A DNA stretch of 64,000 bases, from NCBI RefSeq assembly GCF_031846265.1, contig NZ_JAVRIA010000006.1, positions 124,001 through 188,000 on the forward strand, read 5' to 3'. Numbering within the stretch: position 1 is the stretch's first letter; each line of letters opens with the position of its first letter. A model generated the notes under the pieces. The model made no database searches, had not been told where the DNA came from, and worked only from the letters and a program-made list of their open reading frames with translations. The position numbers and the translations under genes were made by a program. The stretch is from Microcosmobacter mediterraneus (lineage in GTDB: Bacteria > Bacteroidota > Bacteroidia > Flavobacteriales > Flavobacteriaceae). Positions 1 to 7,683 of the stretch are shown here, in pieces.

Positions 1-278
1 TTTATAGTATGCGAGAAATAGAAATATTTTTTATTAGGAATAAGGTGCTCAATCGGAACTTCCTTTACACCAATCATCACATCACAATCAGATACATCAT
101 CTGTAACTTTGAAACCTAAAGCCTTATATGCTGCATCAGGAAATACTCTAATATCAGAGGACTCCACTATAAATTCTGCCTGAGAGAATTGCGTTCTGGC
201 TTCGACTAGTTTTTCAGGAGAAAACACAACACGTCGATCTGGTGGATTTTTTCGTTCTTTTATGATTGCAAACTTCAT
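1..278 (-). CDS. Alanine/saccharopine dehydrogenase-like NAD(P)-dependent oxidoreductase, partial
   Basis: Reading leftward from an ATG at 276-278 gives about 92 codons that run off the left edge, so only the N-terminus is present. The protein starts MKFAIIKERKNPPDRRVVFSP and reaches a KEVP..LIPNKKYFYFSHT segment. That layout (a short Rossmann-like strand, an early Lys/Arg-rich loop, then a 'GVKEVP...FSHT' strand) is typical of the N-terminal domain of alanine dehydrogenase/transhydrogenase and saccharopine dehydrogenase relatives. The catalytic and NAD-binding domains lie outside the window, so substrate cannot be assigned. It is divergent from the tmRNA gene to its right. Confidence 0.7.
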   Translation of the reverse strand, partial: MKFAIIKERKNPPDRRVVFSPEKLVEARTQFSQAEFIVESSDIRVFPDAAYKALGFKVTDDVSDCDVMIGVKEVPIEHLIPNKKYFYFSHTI

Positions 279-358
279 CTAAAGTATTGGTATAAATTTT
301 GCACGAAAATAGTTGGATTTACAACCATTTGCAAAGTTTTTAATAACTTCGCAATCCA

Positions 359-376
359 TTTCTATTAAGATAGAAA
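359..376. other. Inverted repeat just upstream of the tmRNA
   Basis: TTTCTAT at 359-365 and ATAGAAA at 370-376 are perfect 7-nt arms around a TAAG loop. They end 13 nt before the mature tmRNA 5' end. It could be a hairpin in the precursor 5' leader that guides 5' processing, or a DNA operator. No clear Bacteroidota promoter at the right spacing was found upstream, so the transcription start is unknown. Confidence 0.4.
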
Positions 377-389
377 TTTTATTAAAAAA

Positions 390-782
390 GGGGTCGACTG
401 GTTTTGACAGCGAGACTCATTGTTTAGTAAGCACGTCGTGTAATGGCATTGAAACACGTAAAAGGCTAGACCAAATTTTAAACGGCGAGAATAACTACGC
501 TTTAGCTGCATAATCTGAATTATAGTAAGATTAGCCTAGGCTCACAAGGTGAGCAAGCTTTATGTCTCCAGAAAGCCTTGGTTAATGGCGTTCTATTTTG
601 AGGCATCGTAAATATTAACTAAGATAGTGTAGCGCTTTGATGCATTATCGAGATTAAGAAGCTACGTTTTAAGTAGGTTGTTTTTTATCAGCTTATAACC
701 GACAATTAATAAAAAACTAAGCGTGTAGAAAGTTAAGTAATAGCTTGTTTGGACGAGGGTTCGAATCCCTCCGACTCCACGA
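390..782 (+). ncRNA. ssrA: Transfer-messenger RNA (tmRNA)
   Basis: tmRNA rescues stalled ribosomes by acting first as an alanyl-tRNA and then as an mRNA for a degradation tag. The 5' end GGGGUCGACUGGUUUUGACAG and the 3' end GGUUCGAAUCCCUCCGACUCCA are diagnostic. The ends pair as a 7-bp acceptor stem (GGGGUCG with CGACUCC), including the G.U pair at position 3 that marks alanine identity, and the T arm has the usual GGUUCGAAUCC. The tag reading frame at 484-513 encodes GENNYALAA followed by UAA. The CCA is not encoded: the discriminator A is at 779 and is followed by CGA. The molecule is one-piece, of normal length for Bacteroidota. Confidence 0.97.
484..513 (+). other. tmRNA proteolysis-tag reading frame
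   Basis: GGC GAG AAU AAC UAC GCU UUA GCU GCA UAA encodes GENNYALAA and a stop. With the alanine carried by the tmRNA itself the added tag would be AGENNYALAA. The C-terminal ALAA is the usual signal for ClpXP-type proteases. The frame starts about 95 nt into the molecule, as expected. Confidence 0.93.
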
Positions 783-819
783 CACTCGCAATTTGATTGT
801 GAGTTTAAACATATAAAAT

Positions 820-849
820 CTGGTAAGTTTACTTAACCAGGTTTTTTTG
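820..849 (+). terminator. Rho-independent terminator downstream of ssrA
   Basis: CTGGTAAGT at 820-828 pairs with ACTTAACCAG at 831-840 with one bulged A, followed directly by GTTTTTTTG. A second, weaker hairpin (ACTCGCAAT/ATTGTGAGT, 784-804, one G.T) lies between the tmRNA 3' end and this terminator. Confidence 0.7.
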
Positions 850-922
850 TTTTAAAGACACTTGACTTGAAAAGACAACAAATTGCATTTGCAACTTTGG
901 TAGTAATAGGAAAAACGTAGTT

Positions 923-939
923 AATCCCTCCGACTCCAC
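923..939 (+). repeat. Second copy of the tmRNA 3' end (att-like direct repeat)
   Basis: AATCCCTCCGACTCCAC at 923-939 is identical over 17 nt to the tmRNA T-arm/acceptor end at 764-780. The copies are 159 bp apart in direct orientation. The rest of the tmRNA is not repeated. Integrative elements that target ssrA leave exactly this kind of duplication. Only about 140 bp lies between the copies, with no integrase, so it looks like a scar or an unused/secondary site. Confidence 0.75.
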
Positions 940-992
940 AATTAAGCGAAGCAAGGCTTTAATCATTATTTTAGTTTTATTATATTTCGGTT

Positions 993-1235
993 ATGCTAAA
1001 ACTATATTGTATTGGTTTGTCTATACTATTGGTTGCAATTATAGCAAATGCAATTATTATAAAAACAAGCCTTTTATCATGGTACGATGTATTCTTAATG
1101 TTCAATGAGCTCGGTTCTGAGGCTTTAAGAAAGATAAAACTAATTGACTATCTGTGGTTACTCATTGGCTATCCTTTTATTTTGAGTTTTGGTTATGTTA
1201 TTGGTCACAAATTTTACACTCTAATATTCACATAA
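993..1235 (+). CDS. Small two-helix membrane protein, function unknown
   Basis: An 80-aa protein with two clear hydrophobic helices, at about residues 3-25 and 50-75, joined by a short polar loop containing SEALRKIKLIDYL. No motif ties it to a known function. It lies 7 bp upstream of the nitroreductase gene on the same strand and is probably cotranscribed. It begins about 50 bp after the second tmRNA-end repeat, so it could mark where host sequence resumes. Confidence 0.6.
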   Translation: MLKLYCIGLSILLVAIIANAIIIKTSLLSWYDVFLMFNELGSEALRKIKLIDYLWLLIGYPFILSFGYVIGHKFYTLIFT

Positions 1236-1242
1236 ATTATCC

Positions 1243-1977
1243 ATGGAAAAAACAGTTACTGAAGCAATAAATTACCGTCGTTCTACTCGTGTGTATTTAG
1301 ATACACCTTTAGATTCTAAAAAAGTAAAACAGTGTCTTTATAATGCTAGTCTCGCTCCTACAAGTAGTAACCTTCAACTTTGGGAATTTTATCATATTAC
1401 CAATAACGATACATTAAGAGAATTAACTAAAGCTTGCTTTAATCAGAATGCTGCCAAAACAGCACAGCAACTAGTGGTTATTGTTACTCGTAAGGATTTA
1501 TGGCGTAAACGTGCAAAATCTAACATTACCTTTCTTGAAAAAATTTACAGTAAAACAGATTTAGATTCGCGTTGGTTAAAGCGAAAAAAAATGGCAATGA
1601 ACTACTATAGGAAAATCATACCAACAATCTATACGGATTTCTTGGGTATATTGGGCTGGTTTAAGTATTTAACGTTTCAAATTGTTGGATTGTTTAGACC
1701 TATTTATCGCCAAACTAGAGCAAGCGATATGCGCATTGTTGCTCATAAAAGTGCGGCTTTAGCTGCTGAAAACTTTATGCTAAGCATGTCTGCCATTGGT
1801 TATGATACTTGTCCAATGGAAGGTAGCGATACATTAAAGGTGAGACAAATATTAGGATTACCAAGAGGTGCTGAGATAAACATGGTTATTGGTTGTGGTA
1901 TACGAAATGAAGAGAGAGGTATTTATGGCCCCCGTTTTAGAGTACCTTTTGAAGACGTTTACTTTGAAGTAAAATAA
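1243..1977 (+). CDS. Nitroreductase family protein
   Basis: A 244-aa protein of the FMN-dependent nitroreductase family. The N-terminal INYRRSTRVYLDTPLD segment and LAPTSSNLQLWEFY (about residues 38-51) are the usual FMN-phosphate and flavin contacts. A second conserved region, SAALAAENFMLSMSAIGYDT (about residues 169-188), and the C-terminal GIRNEERGIYGPRFR complete the fold. Such enzymes reduce nitro groups, quinones or other acceptors with NAD(P)H; the natural substrate is not predictable. An insert between residues 90 and 160 (Lys/Arg-rich, then hydrophobic) is longer than in minimal family members. The stop codon abuts the rodA stop on the other strand. Confidence 0.85.
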   Translation: MEKTVTEAINYRRSTRVYLDTPLDSKKVKQCLYNASLAPTSSNLQLWEFYHITNNDTLRELTKACFNQNAAKTAQQLVVIVTRKDLWRKRAKSNITFLEKIYSKTDLDSRWLKRKKMAMNYYRKIIPTIYTDFLGILGWFKYLTFQIVGLFRPIYRQTRASDMRIVAHKSAALAAENFMLSMSAIGYDTCPMEGSDTLKVRQILGLPRGAEINMVIGCGIRNEERGIYGPRFRVPFEDVYFEVK

Positions 1978-3258
1978 CTACCATTCGTTAATTTTATTAG
2001 AATCTAACTTTACAAAAACAAACAGTAAAATAGTAAAGCCCCAAAGTCCTGATCCACCATAACTAAAAAATGGTAACGGAATACCAACGGTTGGAATTAA
2101 GCCCATAACCATACCTGTATTAATCATAAAATGAACAAAGAATATAGATGCCACAGCATAGCCATACACTCTACTAAACTGAGATTTTTGTGCTTCAGCT
2201 AAATACAAAATCCTTATAATGAGCATCACAAATAACAGAACGGTTATAGCACTACCTACAAAACCCCATTCTTCACCAACTGTACTAAATATATAATCGG
2301 TGTGCTGCTCTGGTACAAACTTACCTTTAGTACGTGTACCTTCTAAAAACCCTTTACCTGTTAAACCACCAGAACTGATTGCTTTTTCGGATTCATTAAG
2401 GTTGTATAGAATGGTTTTTTTCATGGCTTCTAGCTTAGCTGGATCCTTTTCTAAACGCAACCATAAACTAATTCTGTTTTGCTGATGCTCTTTTAAAACA
2501 TGTTTATAAAATAACTGTACACTAAATGAAAAGCTAACACATAGAAGAAAAATTACTAACGATTGCAGTATGGTAATTCTCTTTTTCTTGGTAAAGAAAA
2601 AATTAAGAATAATAACAACTAAGGTAATTACTGCTGTAATTACAATTCCAAACTTTAATGCAGAAACTGCTAACGCAATTATAATCACACCAAGTATAAG
2701 GTAAATTTGCTGCAAACCTTCTCTATAGAACACAAAGAAAAAAGCTACATAAACTATAGTACTACCAGCATCATTTTGTAATAAAATTAAAACAGCTGGA
2801 ATAAAAATAATGGCTACAGTTTTTAACTGATCTTTAATAGATCGTAAATCGGTTTGTAAATCACTTATATATTTAGCAACAGCCAAAGCAGTGGCAAATT
2901 TTGCAAACTCACTGGGTTGAATCGTAAAACCACCAATACCATACCATGATGTTGCGCCATTTACGTTTTTACCAAATACAAACAAACCAACCAAACTGAG
3001 CATTGAAACTAAATAAATAATACTGGAAAAACGTTCGTAAAACTTAGCTTCAATAGATAAGATCAATAAGATTAAAACAAATGTGAGCCCAATAAAAATA
3101 AGCTGTTTGCCATAAGGCTGACTCATATCAAAATAACTAACTACATCACCAGAATGTGATGCTGACAAAATATTTACCCAACCAAAACCTACAAGTAATA
3201 AGAATAAAATTATGGTTATCCAATCAAATTTAAAGCCTCTATGGTTTTCTCTTTGCAT
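1978..3258 (-). CDS. rodA: Rod shape-determining protein RodA (SEDS glycosyltransferase)
   Basis: A 426-aa polytopic membrane protein of the SEDS family, which polymerises peptidoglycan glycan strands from lipid II during side-wall growth with PBP2 as partner. The N-terminus carries about ten hydrophobic helices; GFTIQPSEFAKF, DAGSTIVY and the C-terminal GIPLPFFSYGGSGLW are signature SEDS segments. Length is slightly above the common 370-400 aa because of an extended periplasmic loop around residues 255-320 (ending FVPEQHTDYIFSTVGEEWGF). It is the last gene of the mre/rod cluster, starting 1 nt after the mrdA stop, consistent with one operon. Confidence 0.96.
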   Translation of the reverse strand: MQRENHRGFKFDWITIILFLLLVGFGWVNILSASHSGDVVSYFDMSQPYGKQLIFIGLTFVLILLILSIEAKFYERFSSIIYLVSMLSLVGLFVFGKNVNGATSWYGIGGFTIQPSEFAKFATALAVAKYISDLQTDLRSIKDQLKTVAIIFIPAVLILLQNDAGSTIVYVAFFFVFYREGLQQIYLILGVIIIALAVSALKFGIVITAVITLVVIILNFFFTKKKRITILQSLVIFLLCVSFSFSVQLFYKHVLKEHQQNRISLWLRLEKDPAKLEAMKKTILYNLNESEKAISSGGLTGKGFLEGTRTKGKFVPEQHTDYIFSTVGEEWGFVGSAITVLLFVMLIIRILYLAEAQKSQFSRVYGYAVASIFFVHFMINTGMVMGLIPTVGIPLPFFSYGGSGLWGFTILLFVFVKLDSNKINEW

Positions 3259-3259
3259 A

Positions 3260-5206
3260 TTATTGATCTAGAGGCTCTTCTTGTGAATTCTTTATGATGG
3301 CTTGCTTTATTTGATCGTATTCTTCTTTTCTTAGCACTCTAGTTTCTCCATTAATTTTAAATGGCTTACCAGAATATGGCTTTTCATATTCATGTTCTAA
3401 AGTGTGATCGAGAATCCAACGTTCAAAATCAGTTCTGGTAACGTCTCCTTTTATGTATTTTTCAATCATAAGGCTAGCAATTCGTCCAGCAAATCGTCCG
3501 CCCCAATATCCATTCTCAACAAAAACTGCAATGGCTATTTTAGGGTTATCTTTTGGAGCAAAAGCCACAAAAATAGAATGATCTGTTAATTGTGTTTTAA
3601 CGCTGTCTATTCTAACAAAATTTTCAGCAGTACCAGTTTTACCACAAATTTCAATACCAGAAACTTTTAGATGCTTTGCTGTTCCTTTATTATAAACATC
3701 GTACATACCTTGTACTACAGGTTCAAAATGTTGTTTATCTATTGTTGTGTAATTTCGTTTGGTATATTTACTAGGAATAGTGTCTCCTTCGATTGATTTA
3801 ATAATATGTGGTGTGTAATAATATCCTCTGTTGGCTATAGCAGCTGTCATATTAGCGAGCTGAATTGGAGTGGCTTCTACTTCGCCTTGACCAATAGCAT
3901 TGGATACTACATAAGTTGAAGCCCAACGTCCTTTTTCATAGGCTCTATCGTAATAAGCACCATCTGGTATTCTACCTTTCTGTCCAACTGATAAATCATT
4001 ACCTAAATAATTTCCGAGTCCAAAACTTTTAGCATGGTTACTCCAAGTATTCATATTCTCAGATATATTGCTACCATCTTTTTCTAAAATTCGTCTGTAA
4101 ACATTTACAAAATAGGCATTACATGATTCGTAAATACCCAAATTCATGTTGGCAGGACTTCTATGGTGATGACATCCTGTTAGCTTTCTACTTCCGTAAT
4201 AATAACCCATTCTACAGGTAAATGTTTCGTTTGTATTTACAACACCTTCCTGTAAACCAATTAAAGCATTAATAACTTTAAAAGGAGAGCCTGGAGGATA
4301 CATAGCTTGTAATCCTCTATCAAACAGAGGTTTGGCGATAGAATCCTTATAGAGTTTATTAAAATTCTTAGAACGTTCTCTACCAACTAAGATATTTGGA
4401 TTATAACTTGGAGCAGAGACCATAGCTAGTATTTCACCACTACTTGGCTCAATAGCAATAATACCTCCACGTTTATTTTGCATGAGACGTTCTCCATACT
4501 CTTGTAGTTTTGCATCAATAGTAATTTTTATATCCTTACCTGGTTGCGGAAGTGTATCTAATCTACCTTCATCAAAAGGTCCAATATCTTTATTAAAACG
4601 GTCTTTTTGAATAAACTTAATGCCTTTTACACCACGTAATGTTTTTTCATAAGAGGTCTCTACACCTTGCTTTCCAATGAGATCACCCATTCTATAGTAA
4701 GGATCTCTATTAATTATAGATCTGTTTACCTCACCAATATCTCCAAGAACATTAGCTCCTATTGATGTTTGATAGGCTCTGAGAGAACGTTTCTGAATAT
4801 AAAATCCATCATATTTGCGCATTTTTTCTTGTAAAACGGCATAGTCTTCTTTAGATAAATGTGATAAAAATACTGAAGGTAATCGCGGCGAATAACGATA
4901 AGCTTTGTTAAAAGTCTTTAAAAAATCATCTTTAGTAATTCTAAGAAGCTTACAAAATTCTAAAGTATCTAATGGCTCTACTTCTCTTGGAATAACCATA
5001 ACGTCATAAGACGGTTGGTTCGCCACTAATAGTGTTCCATTTCTATCGTAAACATAACCACGTTTGGGATAAGTAAACACTTTTCTAATAGCATTATCTT
5101 CGTATATGTCATAGGATTGTGTGTTGTAAATTTGCAGGTAAAATAATCGTGCTATAAACACTAGGCCAACTAAAACAACCATTGAAAAGAGTAATAATTT
5201 TCTCAT
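3260..5206 (-). CDS. mrdA: Penicillin-binding protein 2
   Basis: A 648-aa class B PBP, the transpeptidase that crosslinks peptidoglycan in the elongasome with RodA. A single N-terminal membrane anchor (residues 4-24) is followed by the dimerisation/pedestal domain. The transpeptidase motifs are in order: SPFK at 307-310 (Ser307 nucleophile), SCN at 361-363 and KTGT at 523-526. Its ATG overlaps the mreD stop by 4 nt and its stop is 1 nt before rodA, so it is tightly coupled. The C-terminal tail after the KTG domain (about residues 600-648) is charged and Lys/Glu-rich. Confidence 0.97.
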   Translation of the reverse strand: MRKLLLFSMVVLVGLVFIARLFYLQIYNTQSYDIYEDNAIRKVFTYPKRGYVYDRNGTLLVANQPSYDVMVIPREVEPLDTLEFCKLLRITKDDFLKTFNKAYRYSPRLPSVFLSHLSKEDYAVLQEKMRKYDGFYIQKRSLRAYQTSIGANVLGDIGEVNRSIINRDPYYRMGDLIGKQGVETSYEKTLRGVKGIKFIQKDRFNKDIGPFDEGRLDTLPQPGKDIKITIDAKLQEYGERLMQNKRGGIIAIEPSSGEILAMVSAPSYNPNILVGRERSKNFNKLYKDSIAKPLFDRGLQAMYPPGSPFKVINALIGLQEGVVNTNETFTCRMGYYYGSRKLTGCHHHRSPANMNLGIYESCNAYFVNVYRRILEKDGSNISENMNTWSNHAKSFGLGNYLGNDLSVGQKGRIPDGAYYDRAYEKGRWASTYVVSNAIGQGEVEATPIQLANMTAAIANRGYYYTPHIIKSIEGDTIPSKYTKRNYTTIDKQHFEPVVQGMYDVYNKGTAKHLKVSGIEICGKTGTAENFVRIDSVKTQLTDHSIFVAFAPKDNPKIAIAVFVENGYWGGRFAGRIASLMIEKYIKGDVTRTDFERWILDHTLEHEYEKPYSGKPFKINGETRVLRKEEYDQIKQAIIKNSQEEPLDQ

Positions 5207-5712
5207 TTACTTTTGGGACTAAAAAGAAGAATTATCAATAAGCTTAAGATCATTGTAAACACTCCTGAAAACAACGTTTTCTGTAATATTAATAGTATCT
5301 GAGACATGTTAAAAATCTCCAAAGAAAAAAGTACTAAATGATGTGTAAATGTTAATATAGAAATATATCCGAATAAGCTTCCAAACTCCATATTTGAGAA
5401 TTTAATCGTTTGATGCTCGTACAGTGTTCCGAAAGAAAATTTTAAAACAACTGGTCTTAAGTATGCAATACAAACACATGCAGCAGCATGCACACCTCCC
5501 GAATCTGAAAAAATATCTATAGTTAGTCCTAGTAAAAATGTAGAAATTAAAAATAACACTCTATTATTATTAACTGGATAAGACAGTATAAAAATGATGT
5601 ATACAAAAGGATTAATATAACCCAGAAAATCTATACGATTAAACAATATCACTTGCATTAAAACAAGCACAACGAATCGTAAAACAATATTGAGTCTTAA
5701 ACTATTCATCAA
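5203..5712 (-). CDS. mreD: Rod shape-determining protein MreD
   Basis: A 169-aa hydrophobic protein with about five to six membrane helices. It carries a LLGLTIDIFSDSGGVHAAAC segment, the 'GLxxDxxxxxxxGxHA' signature of MreD. MreD is the inner-membrane partner linking MreC to the RodA/PBP2 synthase. Position between mreC and mrdA supports the call: its start overlaps the mreC end by 11 nt and its stop overlaps mrdA by 4 nt. Confidence 0.92.
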   Translation of the reverse strand: MMNSLRLNIVLRFVVLVLMQVILFNRIDFLGYINPFVYIIFILSYPVNNNRVLFLISTFLLGLTIDIFSDSGGVHAAACVCIAYLRPVVLKFSFGTLYEHQTIKFSNMEFGSLFGYISILTFTHHLVLFSLEIFNMSQILLILQKTLFSGVFTMILSLLIILLFSPKSK

Positions 5713-6523
5713 TTAAATTTTCTAATTGTTGAATTTCTTTAGCATCTACATTTTCGACGATATACACAAAACCGAGGTTAGACATATCATTAAATAACTT
5801 GACTTGTACGATGTAACTATCACCACTGTCATCAATTTCAAAAGAATCTATGCTACCAATAGCAATTCCTTTAGGAAAAATAGAAGATCGTCCTCCTGTT
5901 ACAATAGTATCACCAACATTGACTGGAGCATATTTTAAAACATCTTCCATTTGCACATACTCAGGTGATTTGGTATTCCAACGTAAAGACCCTATATGAT
6001 TAGAGTTTTTTAACTTGGCGTTAATTCTACTTTTAGTATTTAAGATAGATAATACTGTTGCATAGTTTGAAGATGTATTATCAATAATACCAATAATACC
6101 TTTGGCATTAAATACACCAAAATCTTGATGAATAGAATCATTAGCACCTTTATTAATTAATAAATAATTATTAGGCTTAGAATAGCTATTTTTAAAAACC
6201 TCAGCGACTTTAATTTTATAATGTCCAGTTGATGCCATTGGTAATTCAGCAATGGAATCGATACTAGTATCTTGGTTAAAAATTAATGCTCTTAATCTTG
6301 AATTTTCTTCAACCAAAAGTTCATTTTCATGTTTCAAATTAAAAAACTGACTTAGTGAATTTGTACTCTTATAAATACCTCCTGAAATAAAATTTGCTGA
6401 ATTTATAAACTTACTTCTATGGTAAGAATGAGACTGAATAGTTAAAGTCAACGAGATTCCAAATAACAACAAAAACATAAGAAAGGTTTTATGCCTTATT
6501 ATGAAGTTTAGGATTTGTTGCAT
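5702..6523 (-). CDS. mreC: Rod shape-determining protein MreC
   Basis: A 273-aa bitopic protein: a short cytoplasmic N-terminus, one membrane helix (about 12-30), a coiled-coil stretch (about 55-85, FFNLKHENELLVEENSRLRA), then the periplasmic beta-domains. GAFNAKGIIGIIDN-type and VGDTIVTGGRSSIFPKGIAIG segments are typical of MreC. It scaffolds MreB, MreD and PBP2. It lies 9 nt downstream of mreB and overlaps mreD, as expected for the operon. Confidence 0.95.
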   Translation of the reverse strand: MQQILNFIIRHKTFLMFLLLFGISLTLTIQSHSYHRSKFINSANFISGGIYKSTNSLSQFFNLKHENELLVEENSRLRALIFNQDTSIDSIAELPMASTGHYKIKVAEVFKNSYSKPNNYLLINKGANDSIHQDFGVFNAKGIIGIIDNTSSNYATVLSILNTKSRINAKLKNSNHIGSLRWNTKSPEYVQMEDVLKYAPVNVGDTIVTGGRSSIFPKGIAIGSIDSFEIDDSGDSYIVQVKLFNDMSNLGFVYIVENVDAKEIQQLENLIDE

Positions 6524-6532
6524 TTGAAATTA

Positions 6533-7561
6533 TTACTTTATGAGTACGCTCTTATATTTCTGAAGGTTTTTTAGTACAATACCTGTACCTCTTACAACAG
6601 CTCTTAATGGATCTTCGGCTATATAGACTGGTAAATCTGTTTTTTGAGATAAGCGCTTGTCGAGTCCTCTTAACATAGATCCTCCACCTGCCAAGTAAAT
6701 TCCTGTGTTATAAATATCTGCAGCTAGTTCTGGTGGAGTTTGAGATAAAGTTTCCATCACAGAATCCTCAATTCTTAAAATAGATTTATCTAAAGCTTTT
6801 GCAATCTCACGATAAGAGATCTGAACCTGTTTAGGCTTACCTGTGAGCAAATCTCTACCTTGAACACTCATTTCCTCTGGTGGTAATTCTAAATCTTCCG
6901 TAGCTGCACCAATTTGTATTTTAATTTTTTCTGCTGTACGATCTCCAACATATAAGTTATGTTGTGTTCTCATGTAGTAGATAATATCATTAGTAAATAC
7001 ATCTCCAGCAACTTTAACCGATTTATCACATACAATTCCACCTAAAGCAATCACAGCAATTTCTGTAGTTCCTCCACCAATATCTACAATCATATTACCT
7101 TTTGGTTGCATAATATCAATACCTATACCAATTGCTGCTGCCATTGGTTCGTGTATTAAGTAGACTTCTTTACCATTAACTCGCTCACATGATTCTTTAA
7201 CTGCTCGCATTTCAACTTCGGTAATACCAGAAGGAATACAAACAACCATTCTAAGTGCAGGACTAAAAAGCTTTTTCTTGAGAGCAGGTATGTTTTTAAT
7301 AAACATACTTATCATTTCTTCAGAAGCCGCAAAATCTGCAATTACACCATCTTTAAGTGGTCTAATTGTTTTAATATTTTCGTGCGTTTTTCCTTGCATC
7401 ATATTGGCTTCTTTACCAACATGTGTGATTTTTCCTGTAATTCTGTCTCTGGCAACAATAGATGGACTATCAACCACAACTTTATCGTTATGGATTATAA
7501 GTGTATTTGCTGTTCCTAAATCAATGGCTATTTCTTCGGTTAAGAAGTCAAAAAATCCCAT
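6533..7561 (-). CDS. mreB: Rod shape-determining protein MreB (bacterial actin)
   Basis: A 342-aa actin homologue of normal length, which forms membrane-bound filaments that orient lateral cell-wall synthesis. N-terminal IDLGTANTLI (phosphate-1 loop), the central MIVDIGGGTTEIAVIALGG (phosphate-2) and C-terminal GIYLAGGGSMLRGLD (adenosine loop) are the ATP-binding signatures. It heads the mreBCD-mrdA-rodA run. The 122 bp between it and purH should contain its promoter, but no convincing consensus is visible. Confidence 0.97.
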   Translation of the reverse strand: MGFFDFLTEEIAIDLGTANTLIIHNDKVVVDSPSIVARDRITGKITHVGKEANMMQGKTHENIKTIRPLKDGVIADFAASEEMISMFIKNIPALKKKLFSPALRMVVCIPSGITEVEMRAVKESCERVNGKEVYLIHEPMAAAIGIGIDIMQPKGNMIVDIGGGTTEIAVIALGGIVCDKSVKVAGDVFTNDIIYYMRTQHNLYVGDRTAEKIKIQIGAATEDLELPPEEMSVQGRDLLTGKPKQVQISYREIAKALDKSILRIEDSVMETLSQTPPELAADIYNTGIYLAGGGSMLRGLDKRLSQKTDLPVYIAEDPLRAVVRGTGIVLKNLQKYKSVLIK

Positions 7562-7683
7562 GGGCTAATTGTAAAAATTTTGGGTTGTATGTGTAATAAT
7601 TTCGATAATCGTAAATGTAATAAATAATACGAAATAAATTTGATATCAGACCCCTTATTACACAATTTATTTCAACTGATTTA

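Noticed and set aside
313..513. Open reading frame overlapping the tmRNA, 66 codons
   Set aside because: It is the tmRNA tag frame extended upstream by chance. Only the last nine codons are translated, by trans-translation.
780..923. Mobile element between the tmRNA repeats
   Set aside because: The interval is too short and has no integrase or other coding sequence. It is kept only as a possible scar.
7278..7568. Plus-strand ORF inside mreB
   Set aside because: Its composition and position mark it as an antisense frame of mreB with no promoter or family.
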